From contig JAAYRM010000073.1 of NCBI GenBank assembly GCA_012518745.1, positions 1 through 8,660 on the forward strand: a stretch of DNA of 8,660 nucleotides, given 5' to 3'. Position 1 is the first letter of the stretch. Each line of letters begins with the position of its first letter. The DNA is from Tissierellia bacterium (GTDB lineage Bacteria; Bacillota; Clostridia; Tissierellales; Tepidimicrobiaceae). The notes beneath the pieces are model-generated. The model was not told the DNA's origin, searched no databases, and worked only from the letters and a program-made list of their open reading frames with translations. This document shows positions 1-6,452 of the stretch, piece after piece. Position numbers and translations under genes: made by a program.

Positions 1-56
1 AGTGCTCCTGCTACAGAATTTGGACTTGATTTTGCTGATACTTTTAATATATCCAT
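1..56 (-). CDS. spoVS: Stage V sporulation protein S, N-terminal fragment (runs off the window)
   Basis: Only the first 18 codons and two bases are inside the window. They read MDILKVSAKSSPNSVAGA, which matches the highly conserved start of SpoVS (MEVLKVSAKSNPNSVAGA-type). SpoVS is a small protein of about 86 residues with an Alba-like fold that is needed for normal sporulation. It marks the host as an endospore former or a close relative. The ATG at 54-56 is preceded by a purine-rich ribosome site, GAGGGGG, about seven bases upstream. spoVS lies directly downstream of rny, as in many Clostridia, and has a candidate sigma-H promoter in the 168-base gap. Identification is firm despite the short length. 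Confidence 0.93.
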   Translation of the reverse strand, partial: MDILKVSAKSSPNSVAGA

Positions 57-105
57 TAAAAATCCCCCTCTATATTATTTTATATGCTTTGTGGTTATAT
101 TGTCA

Positions 106-130
106 ATTCTACAAACGAGATTAAAACCCT
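106..130 (-). promoter_or_regulatory. Candidate sigma-H promoter for spoVS
   Basis: Read on the minus strand, AGGGTTT (130-124) is followed by 11 bases and then GTAGAAT (112-106). This fits the sigma-H pattern: an AGGANNT-like -35, and RNNGAAT at -10. The 11-base gap equals that of the B. subtilis spoVG sigma-H promoter as I recall it. spoVS is known to be sigma-H dependent in B. subtilis, so the location is right. The -35 has G instead of A at its fourth base. The predicted start lies about 40 bases upstream of the spoVS ATG. Confidence 0.5.
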
Positions 131-224
131 TTCTTCCCCAAAAATAATGATAAGATATCCCTTGATAAAATATTATTTTAGGAAATATTCAAGTATAATG
201 GAATATTTAAAATTTTATAGATGC

Positions 225-1760
225 TTACTTTGCATATTCAATAGCACGAGTTTCCCTAATGACATTGACCTTAATTTGCCCCGGATAATCTAATTCGGAT
301 TCTATTTTTTTGGCAATATCCCTGGCAATAAGGATTATTTGATTATCCTTAATATTATCAGGCTTTACCATAATTCTTAATTCCCTACCCGCCTGTACTG
401 CATAAGATTTTTCTATACCATCAAATGAATTAGCTATTTCTTCTAGCTTCTCTAACCTCTTGATATATGCCTCCAAGGTTTCCCTTCTAGCCCCTGGCCT
501 TGCCGCAGAGATAGCATCTGCTGCTTGCACCAATACGGATTCTACCGTTTCCGGCTCAATATCGCCATGATGCGCCGCAATTGCATGCACAACCTCTGTT
601 GATTCCTTATACTTCCTGGCTAGATTTACACCAATATCCACATGAGGACCCTCTATTTCATGATCTACCGCCTTGCCTATATCATGCAACAAGCCCGCCC
701 GCTTTGCAACCCTAACATTGGCGCCAAGTTCAGCCGCCATAACACCCGCAAGATGCGCAACCTCTATGGAATGCTTAAGGACGTTCTGCCCATAACTTGT
801 TCTATATTTTAGCCTACCTAATAATTTAATTAATTCGGGATGCAAACCATGAATTTCTGTTTCGAAAGCCGCCTGTTCCCCTTCTTCCTTGATTATGTTA
901 TCCACCTCTACTTTGGCTTTCTCAACCATTTCTTCAATTCTGGCTGGATGAATCCTTCCGTCTACTATTAATTTCTCAAGGGCAATCCTAGCAATCTCCC
1001 TTCTAATAGGATCAAAGCCAGATAAGACTACTGCCTCTGGGGTATCATCTATGATCAGATCAATACCCGTCAAGGTTTCTAACGTTCTTATGTTTCTACC
1101 TTCACGTCCTATAATTCTACCCTTCATCTCATCGTTAGGAAGTACTACTACGGTTACAGTAGATTCAATAACATGTTCTGCCGCATATTTTTGAATAGCA
1201 CATGATATTATCTTTCTTGCCTGTTTTTCAGCTTCTTCCTTGGTCCTATTCTCCATTTCCTTGATCATTAACGCTGATTCATGTGTTATTTCCTTTTTGA
1301 TATCATTTAATAGCAATTGTTTCGCTTCTTCTGATGTCAGGCCGGAGAGCCTTTCAAGTTCCTCTACCTGCTTTTCATACAATTCATTAATTAAATCCTC
1401 TTTCTGTGTCAGGCCCTTGAATCTCTTGGCAATTATATTCTCTTTCTTTAAAAGGGCCTCAGTTTTGTTATCGATAGCCTCTTCCTTATTTAGGAGCCGA
1501 CGCTCTGATTTTTGAATCTCGGCTCTTCTTTCCCTATCCTCTTTTTCATTATCCATCCTTAATCGATGAATCTCTTCCTTTGCTTCTAGGAGAAGCTCCT
1601 TTTTATAATTTTCTGCATCTCTATTTGCATCTTCTATAATGCGCCTTGATAATTCCTCCGCATTATTGATCTTTCCCTCTGCAATTACCTTTCTTATATA
1701 GAAACCAATTACAATTCCCGTAATTGCAACTAGAATTACATAGATATAGATAGTTTCAAT
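225..1760 (-). CDS. rny: Ribonuclease Y (membrane-anchored endoribonuclease), probable AUU start
   Basis: RNase Y starts mRNA decay in Firmicutes by endonucleolytic cleavage at the inner face of the membrane. With the start at 1758-1760 the protein is 511 aa, matching the usual length of about 513-520. The order is an N-terminal membrane helix (residues 4-22, VILVAITGIVIGF), a long charged coiled coil (about 25-195), a KH domain with GRIIGREGRN (215-224), and an HD domain with LLHDIGKA (H359, D360) and AAHHGD (395-400). The first ATG in frame is residue 69, which would remove the anchor and the conserved stretch LLLEAKEEIHRLR. There is no in-frame ATG, GTG or TTG between the upstream TAG (1779-1781) and that ATG. 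An ATT sits 7 bases after AGGAGGTG and is the best start. A sequencing indel near the start is the alternative. Family assignment is certain; the start is inferred. Confidence 0.93.
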   Translation of the reverse strand: METIYIYVILVAITGIVIGFYIRKVIAEGKINNAEELSRRIIEDANRDAENYKKELLLEAKEEIHRLRMDNEKEDRERRAEIQKSERRLLNKEEAIDNKTEALLKKENIIAKRFKGLTQKEDLINELYEKQVEELERLSGLTSEEAKQLLLNDIKKEITHESALMIKEMENRTKEEAEKQARKIISCAIQKYAAEHVIESTVTVVVLPNDEMKGRIIGREGRNIRTLETLTGIDLIIDDTPEAVVLSGFDPIRREIARIALEKLIVDGRIHPARIEEMVEKAKVEVDNIIKEEGEQAAFETEIHGLHPELIKLLGRLKYRTSYGQNVLKHSIEVAHLAGVMAAELGANVRVAKRAGLLHDIGKAVDHEIEGPHVDIGVNLARKYKESTEVVHAIAAHHGDIEPETVESVLVQAADAISAARPGARRETLEAYIKRLEKLEEIANSFDGIEKSYAVQAGRELRIMVKPDNIKDNQIILIARDIAKKIESELDYPGQIKVNVIRETRAIEYAK

Positions 1761-1767
1761 AACGATG

Positions 1768-1775
1768 CACCTCCT
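1768..1775 (-). promoter_or_regulatory. Strong Shine-Dalgarno site that decides the rny start
   Basis: AGGAGGTG on the minus strand is a near-perfect anti-16S match. Seven bases downstream lies ATT (1760-1758), in frame with the rny membrane helix. The other in-frame codons here are TGC, ATC (too close) and GTT, none of them better. An out-of-frame TTG one base later opens only a seven-codon reading frame. Confidence 0.7.
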
Positions 1776-1831
1776 ATTCTATTTAGTTTTCAAGTTCCAA
1801 GCTGCATATTTTTATAATCAAAACATTGGAT

Positions 1832-1862
1832 AAAAATATAAACCGAGTAGCCCCGGCTTATA
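1832..1862 (-). terminator. Intrinsic terminator closing the Mre11/Rad50-like operon
   Basis: On the minus strand TATAAGCCG (1862-1854) pairs with CGGTTTATA (1845-1837) over nine base pairs with one G-U. The loop is eight bases, and TTTTT (1836-1832) follows at once. It lies 45 bases after the stop codon of the C-terminal Rad50-like gene and upstream of rny. Confidence 0.65.
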
Positions 1863-1886
1863 GAGTCTACATATATCATTGTACAA
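1857..1886 (-). promoter_or_regulatory. Weak candidate promoter for rny, overlapping the upstream terminator
   Basis: TTGTAC (1886-1881), an 18-base spacer and TATAAG (1862-1857) resemble a sigma-A promoter with a good -10 and a poor -35. The -10 sits in the 5' arm of the terminator stem at 1832-1862. A transcript starting about seven bases further on would lack that arm and escape termination. rny needs a promoter in this gap if the terminator is efficient. No better -35/-10 pair was found. Confidence 0.3.
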
Positions 1887-1906
1887 CTAGGTATGATTTT
1901 ATTTTA

Positions 1907-2593
1907 TTACTTTTGGCCGGATATGTCAAGAAGATTGGTGGATGTTATTTGTTCAAGATGGCTTATGCTCCCCTTCAATGATACCCTATATGCCCTGGTT
2001 GCAATAGAGGCTAGATGATCATTATGTGTTACCATGATGATCTGCCTTCTAAACATTTCTGATGTTCTCTTTAGAAAGTCTGCTACATTAAATATATAGT
2101 CCTCGCTTACATGTTTAGCAGGTTCATCTAGGATCAATGGACCCTCTATTTTGGGTTCATAAGCATGTAGGAATGCTATCCTCAAGGCCAACGAAATTAT
2201 ATCGATCACCCCACCTCCCCTGGATTGTTCAGGCTTTGTCTTAATTACGGTATCATCTACCTGTGTAATGACATAGAATTCCGCACTTGGTTTCCCATAT
2301 AGTTCTTCAATTTCAATCTTGAATTCAGCATTGTTCTCAAAGATATATTGAATACAGTTGGTGACCAAGGTTTCAATTTGATCCTTTGCCTGGTCTCTTG
2401 CAAACTCGGCAGTTTCCTGTAATAACAAACCAACCTTCTCCATTAGATCAATTTCTTCATGAATAGCTTTCAACTGTTCCTTATTATCATCGATTTGTTC
2501 AATTAGCTTTTCTCTCTTGCCCTCCTCTTTGGCAACATAAGAGCTGATCTGAAATAGGGCCTCCTCGAGATCCTGAAATGTATCGATCATCAT
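1907..2593 (-). CDS. C-terminal half of a split Rad50/SbcC-type ATPase (signature and Walker B half)
   Basis: This 228-aa protein carries the second half of an ABC/SMC-type ATPase head. Residues about 10-80 are a charged coiled coil. The ABC signature region is SRGGGVIDIISLALR (124-138), followed by Walker B LILDEP (153-158) with its catalytic Glu, a D-loop-like AKHVSE, and an H-loop His in VTHND (H190). There is no Walker A. The missing Walker A is in the gene two places upstream, so the two products probably assemble into one Rad50-like head that works with the Mre11-like nuclease on DNA ends. The signature departs from the usual LSGGE form (R-G-G-G). Start: ATG at 2591-2593, one base after the TGA of the preceding gene. 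A second ATG follows at 2588-2590 and the ribosome site is weak, so translational coupling is likely. Assignment to the ATPase family is firm; the partnership is inferred. Confidence 0.85.
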   Translation of the reverse strand: MMIDTFQDLEEALFQISSYVAKEEGKREKLIEQIDDNKEQLKAIHEEIDLMEKVGLLLQETAEFARDQAKDQIETLVTNCIQYIFENNAEFKIEIEELYGKPSAEFYVITQVDDTVIKTKPEQSRGGGVIDIISLALRIAFLHAYEPKIEGPLILDEPAKHVSEDYIFNVADFLKRTSEMFRRQIIMVTHNDHLASIATRAYRVSLKGSISHLEQITSTNLLDISGQK

Positions 2594-2594
2594 A

Positions 2595-2843
2595 TCACTT
2601 CTCTTCTAAGATATCTTTTGGCAATAGGTTATTTGCCTCTTTGAATAGCTGTTGTATCTCCTTAGCCAAGGACTGTATTTCTTTCTCCAAATCGGATGGA
2701 TTTACCCCCAGGCTCTTTAATTCTTCGATTATCTCCCGTTCCTGTCTATTGAGCTGTTCTAGCCGAGCTTCAGCCTTATATTTTAAAGTCCTTGCTTTTT
2801 CTAAATCCCTTCTTAGCATATTCAATTCATTCTCATAATCCAT
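2595..2843 (-). CDS. Small coiled-coil protein between the two Rad50-like halves
   Basis: This 82-aa protein is of unknown function. It is highly charged and almost wholly predicted helix. A first coiled-coil segment (about 2-45, with LEQLNRQEREIIEELKSLG) is broken by GVNPSD (about 46-51). A second segment (about 52-72, LEKEIQSLAKEIQQL) follows, so it could form a helical hairpin. There is no catalytic motif, signal peptide or membrane segment. The start ATG at 2841-2843 follows AGGAGG (2858-2853) by nine bases, and that site overlaps the stop of the N-terminal ATPase half. The gene ends one base before the C-terminal half. Good translation signals and conserved-looking charge periodicity support a real gene. 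Being encoded between the two halves suggests that it adds to or clamps the Rad50-like coiled-coil arm, but that is inference. Confidence 0.8.
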   Translation of the reverse strand: MDYENELNMLRRDLEKARTLKYKAEARLEQLNRQEREIIEELKSLGVNPSDLEKEIQSLAKEIQQLFKEANNLLPKDILEEK

Positions 2844-2857
2844 AACAATATTCCTCC

Positions 2858-4300
2858 TTATCTGTAGCTATCTATGATCTCGTCTACTTTTGGTCTATCT
2901 ATACTATTAAAACATATAGGACATACCTCTATTTTGATCAATAGCGATCTATACCGTTCTATCATATCGCCCACTTGCAGATCAATATCCTTTAGATCGT
3001 TTTTAATCCGTGCTCTATTAGTTCCAATATCATTATAGCTATTCCTATAGTCCATTAATCTATCTAGAAGATTGATCTTAGCTTCTAGCGAATCTTGCAG
3101 ATCGGAGACCCTATCCACTTCAGATAATTGCTCCATATATACCTTACCTATAGACAAGCTCTTGTTTATTCGGCCTTGTTGCATCTTTAAATTGGTCAAT
3201 TCTTTTAACATCTTAAGGTTTTTTTCAATTAAATTAAGATTTATATCTATATATCGGATATCCTTTAGTTGAGATAATACCTCCTTATTTTCTTCGATCT
3301 TACCTATAGTATCCCTATATCTTGTATTTAACCTGCCTAGATGGTTTAGTTTAATATGTAACTCGGCTATGCTTTTAGCGATTCCATCTGCCTTGCTAAA
3401 ATTTTGGAGTGAAGATAATATACCATTATCATTCCTGATTTGAGACCCTATATTATTTAAGGTGATGAATTTATGGTTTATATATCTAAATTTCTGTATC
3501 TGTTTGCTTAACCTTGCTTCCACTTCAATTAACCCATGTATATTCTCCAAGTCCTTTAAATCTTCCTTAGTTGAACTTAAACGCCTTTCCGTTTCGTTGA
3601 GATTTTTAAATAATTGCGATAATTTGTTCAGTCTTATATCCTTATTATATATATCTTGTTTTATATCCCTTAGTATACTTAACTTATCTACTAATTCATC
3701 TAAATAATCATATTCACCCAAATTTTCTTCTAATCCTAATAATATTTCCTCGTGCTTCTTTTTCCTAGCACCAAGATTCCTGAGATCCTTGAGAGTGCTT
3801 TTTAATGCATCATCCACTATATGCACACCAACTATCCGGCCAATTGAATTTGCCTTGGTGGAATTCTTTTCCGATAGTAAAAAAGGTCCTTCTAGTTGTT
3901 CACTAATATTGATTGAATTAGATAGATTGCTATCCAATTCTACGTTCCTTATAGATATTTTATCTCTTACTTCTTGTGGCACCGAAGTACCGAACCCCTC
4001 AAAGATAATCTCTTCCCCAGATGCACCATATAGATAGTATAGATTTTTACTTCTACTCCTATATCTCCTTACCTTAATTCCATCACTGAAAATAACCGTA
4101 ACGCTGGATTCATTCTCACCTTCCCTAATAAAAAAATCTCCTGCAGGTTCATTGAATAGAGCCCATTTTAATGCCCTTATAATTGCAGATTTACCCTGAT
4201 CCGATGGCCCTACAATCACATTTAGGTATGGATCCAAGGTTATTTCTGAATACTTATGGGATTGAAAATTCTCTAAAATAATCTTTTTAATATATTGCAT
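2858..4300 (-). CDS. N-terminal half of a split Rad50/SbcC-type ATPase ending at a zinc-hook motif
   Basis: This 480-aa protein begins MQYIKKIILENFQSH, the typical Rad50/SbcC/RecF opening. Walker A is GPSDQGKS (31-38), and a Q-loop-like NISEQLEGPF contains Q135. A long helical arm runs from about 160 to 455 and includes five 47-residue quasi-repeats (205-439). Near the end is CPIC (C460, C463), the CPxC form of the Rad50 zinc hook. Only 17 residues follow. There is no returning coiled coil, ABC signature or Walker B; those are encoded in the downstream 228-aa gene. The role inferred is ATP-driven DNA-end tethering and control of the Mre11-like nuclease encoded upstream. An ATG at 4310-4312 lies four codons upstream in frame, but AGGAG (4317-4313) abuts it directly. 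The ATG at 4298-4300, 12 bases after AGGAG, fits the family start better. The upstream stop codon is one base away. Confidence 0.87.
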   Translation of the reverse strand: MQYIKKIILENFQSHKYSEITLDPYLNVIVGPSDQGKSAIIRALKWALFNEPAGDFFIREGENESSVTVIFSDGIKVRRYRSRSKNLYYLYGASGEEIIFEGFGTSVPQEVRDKISIRNVELDSNLSNSINISEQLEGPFLLSEKNSTKANSIGRIVGVHIVDDALKSTLKDLRNLGARKKKHEEILLGLEENLGEYDYLDELVDKLSILRDIKQDIYNKDIRLNKLSQLFKNLNETERRLSSTKEDLKDLENIHGLIEVEARLSKQIQKFRYINHKFITLNNIGSQIRNDNGILSSLQNFSKADGIAKSIAELHIKLNHLGRLNTRYRDTIGKIEENKEVLSQLKDIRYIDINLNLIEKNLKMLKELTNLKMQQGRINKSLSIGKVYMEQLSEVDRVSDLQDSLEAKINLLDRLMDYRNSYNDIGTNRARIKNDLKDIDLQVGDMIERYRSLLIKIEVCPICFNSIDRPKVDEIIDSYR

Positions 4301-4301
4301 T

Positions 4302-5288
4302 CTATAATTCATCTCCTAAGTTCTTACCCTGGGATATGGCTATCCTTCTGAGTGCTTCCTCCTTAACCCTGTCCTCTATTCCCTCCATACTAGAAATTTC
4401 CATCAGAATTTCATTGATTTCGAGTTTTTCAAATCCACCAGATTCACCGATAACCCGTCTAAATTCCAATAGTTTTTCAGTTTTAAATGTATGGTTTTCA
4501 ATCTCCTGCCTATCCAATACTTCTTCACCCTTATGGGCTGTTTTTAAACCCATAAGTCTGATATCTATAGATTCACCTAGTTCTATTAGGGCTACTTGCG
4601 GCATCCGATTTATTTCAGCTATGCTATTGGTAACACGTATTAGACTTCCTGGATTTACAAAATACTTTCCCCCGATGTCTATTATTCCAAAACCTGAGTG
4701 ATAATGCCCTGATAAGGTAATATCCGCCCTAGTAGTCTTAATATCGTCTATGAGTGTATATGGAATTCCCTCTATAAAGGGCCTGTTTAGAAGCATACCA
4801 TGCACCATATGTATGGCATAATCTATATCATCCGGAACATCATCTATAATATAATAATTTCTATTCTTTTCATCATCTATATTGTATATATAGGGATGAC
4901 CGGTTAATTGCACCTTAATACCACCCTTATCTAGGATAATGGTATCATGTTGATCTATTACATTTACTATATTAAGTGAACCCAATAGCCCTAACATGGA
5001 TCTATTGATTGTGGTGGGATTATGCCCATATATATCGTGGTTCCCAGAGATGATGTATATGGGTATTTCTATTTCATTTAATATGGAAGCGAATTCATTT
5101 ACAATTGCAATAGATATATCGGGCCTATCAAATAGATCGCCCCCATGTAGGAGAAAATCAATATCATATTCATCGATCATCCCCATCACTTCCCTTAATT
5201 TACCCATCAATGTTATAGGCAGATTATCTTTTCTGTTTTTAGGTGTTGTTCCCCTTATATGGGTGTCCGTCAAAAAAAGTATCCTCAA
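4302..5288 (-). CDS. Mre11/SbcD-type metallophosphoesterase (DNA-end nuclease)
   Basis: This 328-aa protein has all the calcineurin-like phosphoesterase motifs in Mre11/SbcD order: DTH (8-10), GDLFD (50-54), GNHD (82-85), VHG with H163, and GHYH (194-197) followed by PGS (213-215). These bind two metal ions, usually Mn2+, for exonuclease and endonuclease cleavage of DNA ends. The last 100 or so residues are a capping/helical tail of the kind that contacts Rad50. The start is TTG at 5286-5288, supported by GGGAGTG (5302-5296) seven bases upstream and by the family start MRILFLTDTH. The stop is one base before the Rad50-like N-half, and the gene lies 67 bases after recA behind a strong hairpin. 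It is most likely the nuclease partner of the split ATPase. Whether it is the host's main SbcD or a second, specialised copy cannot be judged here. Confidence 0.9.
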   Translation of the reverse strand: MRILFLTDTHIRGTTPKNRKDNLPITLMGKLREVMGMIDEYDIDFLLHGGDLFDRPDISIAIVNEFASILNEIEIPIYIISGNHDIYGHNPTTINRSMLGLLGSLNIVNVIDQHDTIILDKGGIKVQLTGHPYIYNIDDEKNRNYYIIDDVPDDIDYAIHMVHGMLLNRPFIEGIPYTLIDDIKTTRADITLSGHYHSGFGIIDIGGKYFVNPGSLIRVTNSIAEINRMPQVALIELGESIDIRLMGLKTAHKGEEVLDRQEIENHTFKTEKLLEFRRVIGESGGFEKLEINEILMEISSMEGIEDRVKEEALRRIAISQGKNLGDEL

Positions 5289-5305
5289 CTAATTACACTC
5301 CCTAT

Positions 5306-5334
5306 GAATAAACCTCCATCCCGGAGGTCTATTC
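5306..5334 (-). promoter_or_regulatory. Long hairpin between recA and the Mre11-like gene
   Basis: GAATAGACCTCC (5334-5323) pairs with GGAGGTTTATTC (5317-5306) over 12 base pairs with one G-U, leaving a five-base loop, GGGAT. No U-run follows, because the U-rich bases are inside the stem. It is therefore a poor intrinsic terminator and could be a partial terminator, an RNA stabiliser or a processing site. Its base is only three bases from the Shine-Dalgarno GGGAGTG (5302-5296) of the next gene. Confidence 0.6.
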
Positions 5335-5355
5335 GTCTATATTCTATTTATCTTT

Positions 5356-6387
5356 CTAACTATCAGTTTCTTCCTCATCTTCCTCTCCTACTTCAGCTAG
5401 ATTATATTTTCCCCTTATCTTCATTTCTATTTCTTCCATTATTTCGGGATTATCTTTCAAGAACAGTTTTGAATTTTCCCGGCCCTGTCCCAGTCGATGC
5501 TCTCCATAACTATACCATGAACCAGCCTTACTGATAATATCCGCCTTTACACCAGCATCCAGTATATTACCTTCCTTAGAAATCCCTAATCCATACATTA
5601 TATCAAATTCCGCAACCTTAAACGGCGGGGCCACCTTGTTCTTCACAATCCTTACTCTCGTCCTATTCCCTAGCATATTATCCCCTTGCTTGATGGTTTC
5701 GATCCTTCGAACATCTAATCGCACACTTGAATAGAATTTAAGCGCCCTACCCCCAGTTGTTGTTTCAGGATTCCCGAACATTATACCTACCTTTTCTCTT
5801 AATTGATTAATAAATATGACGGTAGTATTGGATTTGTTTATTGCACCAGCTAGTTTCCGCAGGGCCTGTGACATCAACCGAGCCTGTAACCCAACATGGC
5901 TATCCCCCATCTCACCTTCTATTTCGGCCTTTGGGACTAATGCGGCCACGGAATCCACAACTACAATATCTACTGCACCACTTCTCACCAAGGCCTCGGT
6001 TATCTCTAATGCCTCCTCACCCGTATCCGGCTGTGAAATGATAAGGTTTTCTATGTCCACTCCAAGATTGCCAGCATAATTCGGATCTAAAGCGTGTTCG
6101 GCATCGATAAAAGCTGCAATCCCGTTACGCTTTTGAGCCTCAGCAACCATATGAAGCGCTACAGTCGTCTTACCAGATGATTCTGGCCCGAATACCTCTA
6201 CTACCCTTCCCCTTGGAACCCCCCCAATACCTAGGGCTATGTCTAAATCTAAAGAACCCGTCGGTATAATACCTATCCTTTCAATCTCCGTATCCCCCAA
6301 GCGCATTACGGAGCCCTTCCCAAATTGCCTTTCAATTTGGCTTAGTGCCACCTCTAGCACCTTTTCTTTCTCCCCCATATTAGTCAT
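5356..6387 (-). CDS. recA: Recombinase RecA
   Basis: RecA forms ATP-dependent filaments on single-stranded DNA, drives strand exchange and triggers LexA self-cleavage in the SOS response. The protein is 343 aa from this start, a normal RecA length. It shows Walker A GPESSGKT (67-74), Walker B DIVVVDS (140-146), loop L1 around EGEMGDSHVGLQARLMSQAL, loop L2 around FINQLREKVG and NPETTTGGRALKFY, and an acidic C-terminal tail (GEEDEEETDS). The chosen start is ATG at 6385-6387, because GGGTGAT (6397-6391) lies three bases upstream and matches the 3' part of an extended Shine-Dalgarno. A TTG at 6397-6399 and an ATG at 6376-6378 are in frame but less well placed. Upstream lie its SOS-box promoter and cinA, and downstream lies the Mre11/Rad50-like operon. 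Confidence 0.98.
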   Translation of the reverse strand: MTNMGEKEKVLEVALSQIERQFGKGSVMRLGDTEIERIGIIPTGSLDLDIALGIGGVPRGRVVEVFGPESSGKTTVALHMVAEAQKRNGIAAFIDAEHALDPNYAGNLGVDIENLIISQPDTGEEALEITEALVRSGAVDIVVVDSVAALVPKAEIEGEMGDSHVGLQARLMSQALRKLAGAINKSNTTVIFINQLREKVGIMFGNPETTTGGRALKFYSSVRLDVRRIETIKQGDNMLGNRTRVRIVKNKVAPPFKVAEFDIMYGLGISKEGNILDAGVKADIISKAGSWYSYGEHRLGQGRENSKLFLKDNPEIMEEIEMKIRGKYNLAEVGEEDEEETDS

Positions 6388-6430
6388 ATTATCACCCAAT
6401 TCGGGCTGGATACACCACCTTTCGAATATT

Positions 6431-6446
6431 TAGAACTTACGTTCTA
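6431..6446. promoter_or_regulatory. LexA/DinR SOS box of recA
   Basis: TAGAACTTACGTTCTA is a perfect palindrome outside its four-base centre and contains GAACNNNNGTTC, the core of the Gram-positive LexA (DinR) operator. It lies just after the recA -10 element, over the expected transcription start, where a bound repressor would block initiation. Confidence 0.88.
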
Positions 6447-6452
6447 ATACTG

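Noticed and set aside
79..106. Sigma-A promoter for spoVS (TTGACA, 16 bases, TATAAA)
   Set aside because: Its start would fall only a few bases before the ribosome site, giving an almost absent leader. It overlaps the better placed sigma-H match but could be a second promoter.
183..208. AAATATTC/GAATATTT inverted repeat after rny as a terminator
   Set aside because: It is an eight-base-pair stem with a single G-C pair, a ten-base loop and no following U-run; likely chance in AT-rich DNA.
57..224. The 168-base gap between rny and spoVS as holding a small gene or RNA
   Set aside because: Apart from the promoter-like boxes and short AT palindromes, no coding frame with a ribosome site or stable RNA fold was seen.
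2595..4312. The split ATPase as one gene broken by frameshifts
   Set aside because: Each piece begins with ATG very near the previous stop, the small gene has a full AGGAGG site, and each piece ends without leftover homologous sequence in another frame. A fused ancestor cannot be excluded without relatives.
4301..4312. Upstream ATG (4310-4312) as start of the Rad50-like N-half
   Set aside because: The AGGAG touches this ATG with no spacing, and the family start matches the ATG four codons later.
6388..6399. TTG at 6397-6399 as recA start
   Set aside because: The AAAGGTGG upstream is too distant, while GGGTGAT is well placed for the ATG at 6385-6387.
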